Assembly (NCBI GenBank): GCA_022842065.1 | Contig: JALHQH010000034.1 | Location: 29,802 to 93,801 of the forward strand | Source: Caldilineaceae bacterium | GTDB taxonomy: Bacteria > Chloroflexota > Anaerolineae > Caldilineales > Caldilineaceae | Reading direction: 5' to 3' | DNA: 64,000 nt | Shown: piece after piece, positions 1-8,463 of the stretch | Layout of the letters: each line of letters starts with the position of its first letter | How positions within the stretch are numbered: position 1 is the stretch's first letter | Notes under the pieces: generated by a model | The model's database searches: none | What the model was told of the DNA's origin: nothing | What the model saw: only the letters and a program-made list of their open reading frames with translations | Made by a program: the position numbers and the translations under genes

Positions 1-894
1 ATCACGGTGATCGACGGGGGCCGGGGCTTTGTTGTTGAGCGCTTCAACAAAGATGCGGTTCTCTTCGAGAAAGCCGGTCTCGGTGCCTTGATAGGTCACG
101 GGTGCTTGCCCCGTCTCTTGATAGACCAGTTTGCAGAGTCGCTCGGAGAGGGTGGCGGAGCGGTTTTCGGCAAAGACCTGCATGTAAAATTTGCTCACCA
201 GCGAGGGGCAGCTACAGTCGCCCTGCACCAGATTGCCCGTGGCGCCGTTGGCAAAACGATAGACCGCGCTCATGTTGTCGATCACGCCGCTGGCCTGGTA
301 GTAGTTGCTGCCCACGGCGAAGACAGAGAGCGGATCGCTGCCCACCACATAGCGCATAATATCGCATGAATGCACCCCCTGGCTGAGCACATTGCCGCCC
401 CCTTTGATCGGGTCATTGGCCCACATTTCATTCGGCCAGCGGTTGTCCATCATCTGCATGGTCACCATCAACGGCTGCGGGATCAACGTCTTCACTTGCT
501 GAATCATATCGTAGAAGCGCATCTTAAAGGCGGTCATCAAGGTGATGCCGCTGGCTTCAACCGCTCGCCCCACCGCTTGACAAGCCTCAGTCGTCAAAGC
601 CAACGGTTTTTCTACCAACACATGTTTGCCGGCCTGGGCGGCACGAATACAATAGTCGGCATGGGTGTCGTGCTGGGTGCAGATGTAGACAATGTCGATG
701 GCATCGTCCTGGAAGATGCGCGCCACATCGGTGGTGGCATAACGACCGCCCAGCTCATTGAGAAAGTTCTCGGCCCGCTGACCATCCACATCACAATAGG
801 CACTCATCTGGATGCCTGCCAGTTGCCCCACACATTGGGCGTGGATTTTGCCGATCCCGCCACAACCGATCAATGCTGCTTGCCATTGCGCCAT
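1..894 (-). CDS. Gfo/Idh/MocA family NAD(P)-dependent oxidoreductase (3' end beyond window)
   Basis: Open without a stop from ATG 894 to the left window edge (298 codons), so the C-terminus is missing. The N-terminus has a Rossmann motif (LIGCGGIGKIHA, residues about 8-19) followed by an acidic strand end (YCDVDG), and the family signature VEKPLALT about residue 97. Members oxidise or reduce sugars, inositols and related polyols with NAD(P). An AAGGAAGGTG ribosome site lies about 6 nt before the ATG. It is the last visible gene of a minus-strand operon after a DapA-like aldolase and an epimerase, which suggests catabolism of a sugar or sugar acid. The exact substrate cannot be read from the sequence. 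Confidence 0.88.
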   Translation of the reverse strand, partial: MAQWQAALIGCGGIGKIHAQCVGQLAGIQMSAYCDVDGQRAENFLNELGGRYATTDVARIFQDDAIDIVYICTQHDTHADYCIRAAQAGKHVLVEKPLALTTEACQAVGRAVEASGITLMTAFKMRFYDMIQQVKTLIPQPLMVTMQMMDNRWPNEMWANDPIKGGGNVLSQGVHSCDIMRYVVGSDPLSVFAVGSNYYQASGVIDNMSAVYRFANGATGNLVQGDCSCPSLVSKFYMQVFAENRSATLSERLCKLVYQETGQAPVTYQGTETGFLEENRIFVEALNNKAPAPVDHRD

Positions 895-933
895 TTTTCA
901 CCTTCCTTTTGCAATCTTGTTGGTATCAATTAG

Positions 934-1045
934 GTAACTACTCCGCCTTTGAATAAATTCAAGGCTGATAGCGCAAGTCGGCTTAAGCCGACTTTGGTTG
1001 TTAGCCTGAACTTCAGTTCAAGGCCGGCCATGCCTGAGTCGTTAC
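934..1045. repeat. Hairpin-rich intergenic element, family A (terminal repeat GTAACKACTC)
   Basis: 112 bp filling the gap between the DapA-like gene (stop at 1057) and the oxidoreductase. The ends are inverted repeats: GTAACTACTCCG at 934 and its counterpart CTGAGTCGTTAC ending at 1045. Inside are three hairpins: 945-964, a perfect 20-bp palindrome at 975-994 (centre GGCTTAAGCC), and 1005-1023. The same ends occur at 26638-26719 and 39482-39597. In RNA it would be a multi-stem structure between two co-transcribed genes. Confidence 0.6.
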
Positions 1046-1056
1046 TGAATTCGTTC

Positions 1057-2118
1057 TTAGCGCAGCCACTGGTCACGTTGGGCGGCGACAAATTCATCAT
1101 CGAGCAGCGCGGGGTAGGCGCGGCGCACCCGTTCAATGGCGGCGGCTTGGCCCGGCGCAAGCACTTCGTGGGGGTTGAGCGTCCACGGCCCCGGCGTCAA
1201 GCCCTGTTGCGCCAGCAGATAGCTAATGCCAGGCAGACAGCCACGAAACTCATGGGCGGCATCAAAGAGCGCGGCGTTGACATCGGTCATCTGTGCGGCA
1301 TAGGTCAACCAGGCCGGGTCGATGGCCGCGCCGCGCTGGCGTAGGGCGTTGAGCTGCGCCAACATCTCGACCGCGGCTTTCGTCCCCACCGCCCATTGCC
1401 CCAACAAGCCGCCAACCATGCGCACCGTTGGCTGGTCGGCGCCAAAGGTAAAGTCCGTCAGCAGATCGACCACGATGTTATCGTCATTGCCGGTGTAGAG
1501 GGCAATCTCGCCGGCACGCCCAGCCTCGACCACCGCGCGCAGCACATCGAGCGTCTGGTAGCGGTTAAAGGGCGCAATTTTGATCGCCACCACATTGTCG
1601 ATTTCGGCAAAGCGCCGCCAAAAGTCAAAACTGAGCAGCCGTCCCCCCACCGAGGGTTGCAGATAGAAGCCAATCACCGGCAAACAGGCCGCCAACTGCC
1701 GACAATGGTCGAGCATGGCCGCATCGTTGTCGTGCCGAAAAGCCGCCAAACTGACCAGGATCGCATCGTAGCCCAAGGCGGCGGCCAATTGCGCCTCGCC
1801 TAGCGCCTGTTCCGTCTTGCCGATCACGCCGGCGATTTTGATAAAGGGGCGCGGGCGGGCGGCCAATTCGTGCTGGACCACCTCCGCGGCCAAGGCCAAC
1901 ACCGGTTCCAACAAACCAACGGTGGGATCATGAATCTCGAATTGGGTGGAGTGAACACCCACCGCCACCCCACCCGCACCGGCCGCCAGATAATAGCGGG
2001 TCAAGGCGGCTTGACTGCGCGCATCGAAGCGGCGTTCCGCGGTGAGGGCCAGTGGGTGGGCTGGAATGACAATGCCGGCGTGTAAGAGGTGAAAAAGCTC
2101 GGCAGCAAGGCGTTTCAT
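1057..2118 (-). CDS. Dihydrodipicolinate synthase (DapA) family aldolase/lyase
   Basis: 353 residues, a little longer than classical DapA (about 290-300). The start is ATG 2118, which overlaps the upstream stop as TGATG and has GGGAG about 7 nt before it. The family Schiff-base lysine is seen as K180 in VVAIKIAPFN and the tyrosine strand as GFYLQPS (Y152). Members of this superfamily form an imine with pyruvate or another 2-oxo acid and make or cleave C-C bonds; many in catabolic operons split 2-keto-3-deoxy sugar acids. With an epimerase upstream and a Gfo/Idh/MocA enzyme downstream, a catabolic role is more likely than lysine synthesis (inference). Confidence 0.82.
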   Translation of the reverse strand: MKRLAAELFHLLHAGIVIPAHPLALTAERRFDARSQAALTRYYLAAGAGGVAVGVHSTQFEIHDPTVGLLEPVLALAAEVVQHELAARPRPFIKIAGVIGKTEQALGEAQLAAALGYDAILVSLAAFRHDNDAAMLDHCRQLAACLPVIGFYLQPSVGGRLLSFDFWRRFAEIDNVVAIKIAPFNRYQTLDVLRAVVEAGRAGEIALYTGNDDNIVVDLLTDFTFGADQPTVRMVGGLLGQWAVGTKAAVEMLAQLNALRQRGAAIDPAWLTYAAQMTDVNAALFDAAHEFRGCLPGISYLLAQQGLTPGPWTLNPHEVLAPGQAAAIERVRRAYPALLDDEFVAAQRDQWLR

Positions 2119-3185
2119 CAAAATCTCCCGTCGCGACTTTCAAAATGGGTGGGTTTGTTGAGGGTGACACCACCGGCCTGCACCCAGGCCGCGGTCCAAT
2201 CGATAATCTGATCCAGCGCCACACGCGGATAGCCAAAGAGCCGTTGGGCTTTGGCCGCGTTGTTGAGCAAGGCAGTCGGCGCTTCGCTACCGGTAAAGTG
2301 CGGCGCGACGCCTAGGATTTGGCCAAAGCGCTCAGCCACCCGGCGTACTGAAACCGTCTCCGGCCCGGTGACATTGAGGACAAAGGGCGGCGTTGCACAG
2401 TGGTCCAGCAAGGCTAAGGCCTGTGCATTGGCATCCCCCTGCCAGATCACATTGGCCGTGCCCATGCTCAAATCGACCGGCTGCCCTTGCTGCACCTTCA
2501 CGGCAATGTCCAAGAGCACACCATAGCGCAACTCAATCGCATAATTGAGGCGCATGATCGCACAGCGTAGCCCACGCGTGAGCGAAAAATGTTCAAAGAT
2601 GCGCTCGCGCCCTAGACAGGAATTGGCATATTCACCCACCGGTTCCGGCGGATCGCTCTCAACGGCACCGCCCTGCGCGATGGGCGTCAGCGGATAAACA
2701 TTGCCGGTCGAAAAGACAACGATGCGCGCTTCCGTAAAGCGCTCTGCCACGAGTGCCGGCATGTAGCTGTTCATTGCCCAGGTTTGGGAGGGGGCACCGG
2801 TGGTGCCAAATTTTTGGCCCGCCATAAAGATCAGATTGCGGCTCGCCGGCAGCGTCGCCAACGCGTTGCGGTCGAGCAGATCACAGGCAACGGTTTTGAC
2901 GCCCCAACTTTCCAGTTTTGTGCGTAACGCCGGTTGGCTAAAGCGCGCCACAGCAATCACCTGAAAAGGTGAGCCAATGCGCGCCAATGCCTGCGCGGCC
3001 ATACGCGCTAGCGTTGGCCCCATTTTCCCCCCGACGCCCAAAATCAGGAGATCGCTTTCGAGGTGTTGGAGCGCCGCCAATGCAGGCGCGGAAGGCGCGG
3101 CGAGCAACGTTTCCAGGTCGCTTTCAGAAGTAAGTGGCGCTGGGTAATCCAGGGCAGAGTTAGTAGAGACTAAAGTGTTCAACAT
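2118..3185 (-). CDS. NAD-dependent epimerase/dehydratase-like protein
   Basis: 355 residues from ATG 3185 (AAGGA about 11 nt upstream); the frame is open further upstream but that part is unlike coding sequence. A Rossmann nucleotide site is visible (LLILGVGGKMGPTLA, about residue 47), then FSTGNVYPL and an extended-SDR active-site tyrosine in GEYANSCLGRER. The family YxxxK lysine is replaced by cysteine (YANSC), so catalysis may be altered or lost. First gene of a three-gene minus-strand operon, with its stop overlapping the next start. The divergent ROK gene and an operator-like site (3305-3325) suggest ROK control. Substrate unknown. Confidence 0.75.
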   Translation of the reverse strand: MLNTLVSTNSALDYPAPLTSESDLETLLAAPSAPALAALQHLESDLLILGVGGKMGPTLARMAAQALARIGSPFQVIAVARFSQPALRTKLESWGVKTVACDLLDRNALATLPASRNLIFMAGQKFGTTGAPSQTWAMNSYMPALVAERFTEARIVVFSTGNVYPLTPIAQGGAVESDPPEPVGEYANSCLGRERIFEHFSLTRGLRCAIMRLNYAIELRYGVLLDIAVKVQQGQPVDLSMGTANVIWQGDANAQALALLDHCATPPFVLNVTGPETVSVRRVAERFGQILGVAPHFTGSEAPTALLNNAAKAQRLFGYPRVALDQIIDWTAAWVQAGGVTLNKPTHFESRDGRF

Positions 3186-3304
3186 AGAGCAGAGAATCCT
3201 TAATCGGTTTGACCATAGACAAGTGACAGCCGTGTGCCGTACTTCACAATCTGCGGCGGCAATTAGATTAAGCTGTAAGGATTGTTTAAGCGGTGCGTAA
3301 TCAA

Positions 3305-3325
3305 TTAGTTTGGGAGCCGAAATAA
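3305..3325. promoter_or_regulatory. Candidate ROK operator O1
   Basis: Imperfect palindrome TTAGTTTGG-GAG-CCGAAATAA, with 7 of 9 arm positions paired. It is nearly identical in its left 10 nt to the site at 3560-3580 and lies upstream of the minus-strand epimerase operon. Paired sites between a ROK regulator and a divergent operon fit local and autoregulation. Binding by this ROK protein is inferred. Confidence 0.5.
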
Positions 3326-3517
3326 TCAATAGGAATTTAGCGCATACCGCTACACTTTACGCCGATGATGGTTGCTAATCGTGTTAAAATATAGCATTGA
3401 TAGGTCAAAGGCGCAAACAACTGGACCATAATTTATCTGTAATTGGACCGGTGCATTTTGGCATTGATTGCAGCGTAACAGATTAACTACAGCCGCGCCC
3501 GTTGGGCAAAATGCTAA

Positions 3518-3546
3518 TTGACATGCGCAAAACCCTATGCTAAACT
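3518..3546 (+). promoter_or_regulatory. Sigma-70-type promoter of the ROK gene
   Basis: Perfect -35 TTGACA (3518-3523), 17-bp spacer, -10 TAAACT (3541-3546). Transcription would start near 3553, inside or just before operator O2, leaving a leader of about 40 nt before the ATG at 3592. Confidence 0.6.
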
Positions 3547-3559
3547 AGAAATGTAACAA

Positions 3560-3580
3560 TTAGTTTGGCAACCGAACAAA
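3560..3580. promoter_or_regulatory. Candidate ROK operator O2
   Basis: TTAGTTTGG-CAA-CCGAACAAA, an imperfect 9-3-9 palindrome matching O1 (3305-3325). It lies just downstream of the predicted start of transcription, where bound repressor would block the ROK promoter. It also overlaps a possible TTG codon at 3565 that would extend the protein, which argues for the ATG at 3592 as the true start. Confidence 0.5.
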
Positions 3581-3591
3581 CCTGTCTTGAT

Positions 3592-4857
3592 ATGACTTTT
3601 TCGCTGAGCAATGGCACCAACAGTAAATCACCCAATCGTTACAATCACCGGTTACTCCTTGACCAGATTCGCCAACGCACGGATCTGTCGCGCAGTGACC
3701 TTGTCCGTCTAACCGGGTTGAGTAAAGCGACCGTTTCCGCGATTGTCGCCGAATTGATTGCGCACGGGTTGGTGCAAGAAACGGGCAACCAAAGCCCGAC
3801 TGTGGGGCGGCCACGCATCGCTTTATCGCTGGTTCCCAATGCGAACTTTGCCTTGGGGGCCGAGGTGACCACAGAAGAGTGTCGGGTGGTGCTTACCAAT
3901 TTACATGCCGAGCCAGTAAAACGGATGGTACAGCCGATCACAACCAGCGATCTTTCGGTGACAGCACTACTCGCGATCTTGGAAACCTGTGTAACAACTG
4001 TGACTGAAGGCGTCGATCCGACGCGAATTATGGCTTTAGGGGTCTGTGTGCCGGGCATTGTGGATTCAGCCACCGGTGTCGTGACGCTGTCGGTGATTTT
4101 GCCCTGGAAGAATGTCGCCCTAGCCCAGGAATTACGTCAGCGCTTTTCCTTCCCGGTGGCTGTCTTCTCGCGTGGGAATGCCGCCACCTGGGGTGAACAC
4201 TGGTACGGGGCCGGCCGCGATGTCGATAATCTGCTCTATGTCCGTGTCGGTTCAGCAATTGTCAGTGGGTTGGTGATGGGGGGGCAACCCTATTTGGGCC
4301 GCAATTTTGGCGCCGGCGAGCTCGGTCACATGACCGTCCAACCGGAAGGGGTGCTCTGTCGTTGTGGCAACCGGGGCTGTCTCGCCACTGTCGCTACGAC
4401 GGACGCTTTGCTCAGTCGGGTGCGCCAATTGTTACGGGCCGATGGCGATAACCCCTTATGGGCAGCCATGCAGCACAACTTTGACCAGTTAACCCTCACC
4501 GATGTGGTGACTGCTGCCCAAGCCGCTAATGTGGTGGCGCAGCAAGCATTAGCCGAAATTGGGCGTTGGTTGGGGATGGCACTGGCTTCCACGATCAACC
4601 TGCTTAACTTAGAAATGATTATTGTGGGTGGCCCGATGGCCTTAGCCGGTGACTATTTATTGCTACCCTTACAGCAGGAACTGGTCCAACGCGCTTTGCC
4701 CACCCATTTGGCGAATTTATCGGTTGTGCCTTCGCTTTTGAAGGAAGATGCGCCGGCAGTGGGCGCGGCTAGTTTGATTTTGCATGAAATCTTATCCCCC
4801 TTGTCATCAATGACAAAACCAGTCTTGTTGCATCATAAAGCCGCACCCCCCGCATAA
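3592..4857 (+). CDS. ROK family transcriptional repressor
   Basis: 421 residues, usual for NagC/XylR-type ROK regulators. An N-terminal winged helix-turn-helix (about residues 20-62; LSRSDLVRLTGLSKATVS) is followed by the ROK sugar-kinase-like domain with the zinc motif CRCGNRGCL near the middle and a glycine-rich GGPMALAGDY strand. ROK repressors release DNA on binding a sugar or sugar phosphate. ATG 3592 was preferred to the in-frame TTG 3565 because the latter sits inside a candidate operator; neither has a strong ribosome site. It leads a long plus-strand catabolic and transport cluster and is divergent from the epimerase operon, so it probably governs both (inference). Confidence 0.9.
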   Translation: MTFSLSNGTNSKSPNRYNHRLLLDQIRQRTDLSRSDLVRLTGLSKATVSAIVAELIAHGLVQETGNQSPTVGRPRIALSLVPNANFALGAEVTTEECRVVLTNLHAEPVKRMVQPITTSDLSVTALLAILETCVTTVTEGVDPTRIMALGVCVPGIVDSATGVVTLSVILPWKNVALAQELRQRFSFPVAVFSRGNAATWGEHWYGAGRDVDNLLYVRVGSAIVSGLVMGGQPYLGRNFGAGELGHMTVQPEGVLCRCGNRGCLATVATTDALLSRVRQLLRADGDNPLWAAMQHNFDQLTLTDVVTAAQAANVVAQQALAEIGRWLGMALASTINLLNLEMIIVGGPMALAGDYLLLPLQQELVQRALPTHLANLSVVPSLLKEDAPAVGAASLILHEILSPLSSMTKPVLLHHKAAPPA

Positions 4858-4900
4858 AAGTGGTAAAGATGCATTCTTTAATCGATATTGTGCGGAGTTT

Positions 4901-5821
4901 ATGATGAAAATCGGTATTGTCGATCTCGATACATCCCACCCCCAAAACTGGATTCCCATTCTCCGTCAACTCGGCCATGACGTGGTTGGGGTGTGGGACG
5001 GTGGTTCGGTGCATCCCCCTACCTATGTCCAAAAATTTGCGGCCGATCATGGCGTTCCCCAGGTCTATGCCACGTTGACGGAACTGGCAGCCGTCGCTGA
5101 TTGTGCGATCATTCATGGCTGTGACTGGGATACACACATTGCCAAGGCGCGCCCTTTTGTCGAGGCGGGTAAGGCGGTGTTACTGGATAAACCCGTAGCC
5201 GGTAATCTGCGCGATCTGCAACAGCTTCGCCAGTGGGTGCAAGAAGGCGCGCGCATCAGTGGCGGCTCATCACTACGCTTTGCCGTTGAGACACAGGCTT
5301 GGTTGGCTCAACCAGTTGCCGAACGCGGGACGCCACACACGGTGCTCTGTGGCTGTGCCGTTGATGAATTTAACTATGGGATTCATGCCTACGCCATGCT
5401 CAGTGGCATCTTGGGCGGCGGCATGCGCACGGTCCGTCATCTGAGCGAAGGAGGGCAACGCCGAATTCTGGTGCAATGGGCGGATGGGCGCAGTGGCATT
5501 CTTGTGATTGGCGCCACCGCCAAATGGATGCCCTTCTATACGACTATTATCACTGAGCGCACAGTAACACACTTCCAAGCTGACAACAGTAAACTTTATC
5601 AGGCCCTGCTCGAAGCTACCCTGCCTTATCTGGCCGGCGAAACGGCCACCCCGCCGCAACCGGTCGATACATGGCTGGAACCGGAATTGTGTGCATTGGC
5701 AGCACGCCAATCCTGGCTCAACCGCGATCAAGCAGTGGCACTGGCGGATCTGGCCTTGGACGACGTGGGTTATGATGGCAAGATTTTTGCCGAAGGCTAC
5801 CGCAAAGCGAAATATGCATAA
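4901..5821 (+). CDS. Gfo/Idh/MocA-like oxidoreductase
   Basis: 306 residues from ATG 4901, or 305 from the adjacent ATG 4904; GGAG lies 4-7 nt upstream. The N-terminal strand is KIGIVDLDTSHP, which lacks the usual GxGxxG loop, and the family EKP motif appears as LDKPVAGN (about residue 97). The C-terminal half has the GIHAYAMLSG region expected for the substrate domain. It probably oxidises or reduces a sugar-like compound. The altered nucleotide loop means cofactor binding is less certain than in the gene at 1-894. It directly follows the ROK regulator and precedes the ABC importer. Confidence 0.75.
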   Translation: MMKIGIVDLDTSHPQNWIPILRQLGHDVVGVWDGGSVHPPTYVQKFAADHGVPQVYATLTELAAVADCAIIHGCDWDTHIAKARPFVEAGKAVLLDKPVAGNLRDLQQLRQWVQEGARISGGSSLRFAVETQAWLAQPVAERGTPHTVLCGCAVDEFNYGIHAYAMLSGILGGGMRTVRHLSEGGQRRILVQWADGRSGILVIGATAKWMPFYTTIITERTVTHFQADNSKLYQALLEATLPYLAGETATPPQPVDTWLEPELCALAARQSWLNRDQAVALADLALDDVGYDGKIFAEGYRKAKYA

Positions 5822-6058
5822 TCTAAAGTGAGCTCTGTTGGAAAACCGTAGAGACTCTCAGCGGTAGGCAGCGTGATAAGTACGATTTTCAAGCCAACCG
5901 CACAATCGCAGTTATTGTTGGGCAAGCAGTGTAAAGTGCTTACCCGGCTGATTTTTATGTGCGTGACGGTTGCCCGCATTTGCTTGTCTGCACACCGTTC
6001 AGCCTAATTTGTAGTCCCGTCAACTTTACCAACTCTATTATTTGAAAGGAATGTTGTG
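5822..6058. other. 237-bp gap before the ABC importer operon
   Basis: No gene, convincing hairpin or strong -35/-10 pair seen. The only clear signal is the ribosome site GAAAGGA at 6044-6050 serving the ATG at 6059. Confidence 0.4.
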
Positions 6059-7354
6059 ATGGTAACTAGTAAAAGACATTTTCTGTCGTTGTTCTGTTGG
6101 GCAAGTATCATTTTTGTGTTGTTTGGCTGTGTGGCGCCCGCGGCACCGGGCAACGCACCCGCCGGCGGTGAAGCACAAAGCACAGGTAGCACAGGTGGTG
6201 AAATCGTCATGTGGCGTTTCCCCCTGATGGATGATCAGGATCAAGAAACCAAAATCTGGGATGGGCTGATCGCCTCGTTTAAAGAGACTCACCCCGATGT
6301 GTCGATCACAATCGAAGCGCAGCCTTGGGATGATCGCCGGCAGAAGCTACTCTCGGCCATCGGCAGCGGGCGCGGGCCGGATCTCTTCTACATTAACCCT
6401 GACATGATCTCGCTTTTTGCCAATAGCGGCGCGATTGTGCCGATCTCGGACTTTGTCACTGAAGAAGAGTTGGCGAAATACAACCCCGGCACCCTGATTC
6501 CGTGGGAAGGCAAACTCTATGGGCTGCCGATTCTGCAGAATTCGATTGTTCACATTTACAACACGGATCTGGTCGCCTCGATTGGTCTGGACCCCACCAA
6601 ATTACCGACAACGATTGAAGAATTTGAGCAATGGGCCACGACCGCCAAGGAAAATGATCTCTTTATCAGCACCTGGTCGGGCAATACGGCCACCTCTGGC
6701 CTGACCGCGCTGATCTGGCAGTTTGGCGGCGAAGTCTACGATACAGAAGGCAACGTGATTATCAACAGCCCAGAAACCGTTGCGGCCATGACCTTCCTCA
6801 AGAAGATGTATGACGAAGGCTGGATTCCGCCCGATTCGGTCACCGGCGGCGATGAGGTTGGTACGGAGTTGTTCCGTGCACAAAAAGTGTTGGCGATCTT
6901 GATCGATGGCAACCGCTTCTATGGCTCACAAGAGACCTTTATCGACAATTTTGCATGGGCCTTTGGGCCGATCCTGAGCGGCAAACGCCAAGTGACGAGT
7001 GGCACCGTCGGCTCCTATGCCGTCAGCGCTAATGCCGAATCCCCGGAACTGGTGGTGGCCTGGATCAAGCATGTCACCGACAGTGCCAACTCGGTCATGC
7101 TTAACAAGACGGTGGGCTACTTGCCGCCGTTGAAAGATGCGCCCACCTACTACGAAGGGGAGGAAGGCTTCCAAACGCTGCTGGAACGCGCTTCCCATGT
7201 GCAGGTCGATCCGATCTTCCCTTCTTCCAGCCAGGCATATTCGATTCTGGCCGAAGAAGCGCAGGCGATCATGACCGGCGCCAAGACACCGGAAGAAGGC
7301 GTACAATCAATGCAGGACCGCATTGAGAAAGCTAAGGCGGAAGTCGCGCAGTAA
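6059..7354 (+). CDS. ABC transporter extracellular solute-binding lipoprotein (family 1, sugar type)
   Basis: 431 residues. The start is ATG 6059 with AAGGA 8 nt upstream; a GTG one codon earlier is less well spaced. A hydrophobic signal ends in a lipobox (LFGC, Cys24) followed by an Ala/Pro/Gly-rich tether, typical of a lipid-anchored binding protein. The mature part has the family layout: WRFPLMDDQ strand, DLFYINPD hinge region, and NGNRFYGSQ-like C-lobe. It captures an oligosaccharide or related solute for the two permeases downstream. A large hairpin separates it from them, which may let this subunit be made in excess. No ATPase gene is linked, so a shared MsmX-type ATPase is likely (inference). 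Confidence 0.9.
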   Translation: MVTSKRHFLSLFCWASIIFVLFGCVAPAAPGNAPAGGEAQSTGSTGGEIVMWRFPLMDDQDQETKIWDGLIASFKETHPDVSITIEAQPWDDRRQKLLSAIGSGRGPDLFYINPDMISLFANSGAIVPISDFVTEEELAKYNPGTLIPWEGKLYGLPILQNSIVHIYNTDLVASIGLDPTKLPTTIEEFEQWATTAKENDLFISTWSGNTATSGLTALIWQFGGEVYDTEGNVIINSPETVAAMTFLKKMYDEGWIPPDSVTGGDEVGTELFRAQKVLAILIDGNRFYGSQETFIDNFAWAFGPILSGKRQVTSGTVGSYAVSANAESPELVVAWIKHVTDSANSVMLNKTVGYLPPLKDAPTYYEGEEGFQTLLERASHVQVDPIFPSSSQAYSILAEEAQAIMTGAKTPEEGVQSMQDRIEKAKAEVAQ

Positions 7355-7360
7355 ATGTAA

Positions 7361-7480
7361 GGTGACAAGGTGACAGGATGACAGGGTGACAGGATGACAG
7401 GATGACAAGGTGATTGAGCTTGTCGAAATCACCTTGTCACCTTGTCACCTTGTCACCCTGTCATCTTGTCATCCTGTCGT
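7361..7480. repeat. Long imperfect hairpin of 8-9-nt repeats between binding-protein and permease genes
   Basis: Starts 6 nt after the binding-protein stop. Left arm 7364-7414 and right arm 7428-7478 (51 nt each, about 44 pairing, several mismatches being G-U in RNA) enclose a 13-nt loop. The arms are built from tandem GGTGACAAG/GATGACAGG units. It probably stabilises the upstream mRNA or attenuates transcription. A related repeat unit (GTGA-GG) lies at 59521-59647. Confidence 0.8.
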
Positions 7481-7503
7481 CCGTTATATAGAAAGGGAAG
7501 CGC

Positions 7504-8463
7504 ATGAATTCTCCAGCCCAACTTGGGCGCACTGGGGCGCGGCCGGCCCATCACCCCCAGGGCAAGCGTTCCTGGCTAAAGCGGGTGGGGCATGAATGGA
7601 AACGCAATCGCTTTGCTTATATAGTGATGGTGCCAGTGCTAGTGCATTTTTTGCTCTTTGAATTTGGACCGTTTGTCTTTAGCTTTGTGCTGACCTTTAT
7701 GAATTGGAAATTGGTGGGGACGCCACAGTTTGTCGGGCTGGCCAACTGGCGCGATTCATTTGCGGATCCACTGGTCTGGCAGGCGTTGCGCAATACAACA
7801 TTATTTGCCCTCTACTATGTGGTCCCAACCATTCTGTTGGCGTTTTGCATGGCGTTGATCATTAATACTGGTGTGCGTGGTGCCAAGGTTTTTAAGACGC
7901 TGGTGCTGATGCCCTTTGTCACCTCTGGCGTGATCATCGCCGGCATCTGGCAATATATCTTCAAGGGGTCAGAGAGCGGCTTGTTCAATGTGTTGCTGAG
8001 TTGGTTCAGTATTCCGCCGCGGATTTACTTTTCTGACCCGCAACTAGCGATGTTGGTGTTGGCGGCGTTGAGTGTGTTTCGGGTTTCCGGCTATCTGATG
8101 ATCTATTATCTGGCCGGTTTGCAGTCGATTCCCCCGTATCTCTATGAAGCAGCGGATATCGACGGCGCCACCGCGTGGCAGAAAACCTGGTATATTACGA
8201 TCCCGTTGCTCAAACCAATCCATTTCTTTGTCGCCATTATCGCGACGATCAGCGCATTTCAAGTCTTTGAGCAGATGTTTGTCATTACAAAGGGCGGGCC
8301 CGCCTTTGCCACGACGACGATTGTCTATTATCTCTACCAGATGGGTTTTAACATGCTGCGGTTGGGTTATGCTTCGGTGGTTGCCTTTATTCTTTTTGTT
8401 GTGATCTTTGTGCTTTCCCTGATTCAACGCAGGTACTTGGGCAAGGAAGTGAGCTATTACTAA
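7504..8463 (+). CDS. ABC sugar transporter permease, MalF/UgpA type
   Basis: 319 residues with an N-terminal cytoplasmic stretch and about six hydrophobic segments. The family EAA loop that docks the ATPase is present (YEAADIDGATAWQ, about residue 215). The start is ATG 7504 after a GGGAAG ribosome site. It forms the transmembrane pathway with the next gene; the stop and the next start overlap by one base (TAATG), indicating translational coupling. Both follow the lipoprotein gene at 6059. The substrate is unknown; the family carries maltodextrins, glycerol phosphate and many other saccharides. Confidence 0.92.
   Translation: MNSPAQLGRTGARPAHHPQGKRSWLKRVGHEWKRNRFAYIVMVPVLVHFLLFEFGPFVFSFVLTFMNWKLVGTPQFVGLANWRDSFADPLVWQALRNTTLFALYYVVPTILLAFCMALIINTGVRGAKVFKTLVLMPFVTSGVIIAGIWQYIFKGSESGLFNVLLSWFSIPPRIYFSDPQLAMLVLAALSVFRVSGYLMIYYLAGLQSIPPYLYEAADIDGATAWQKTWYITIPLLKPIHFFVAIIATISAFQVFEQMFVITKGGPAFATTTIVYYLYQMGFNMLRLGYASVVAFILFVVIFVLSLIQRRYLGKEVSYY

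Noticed and set aside
7361..7480. Intrinsic terminator after the binding-protein gene
   Set aside because: The stem is strong but no T-run follows, and the permease genes without their own promoter lie downstream, so full termination is unlikely.
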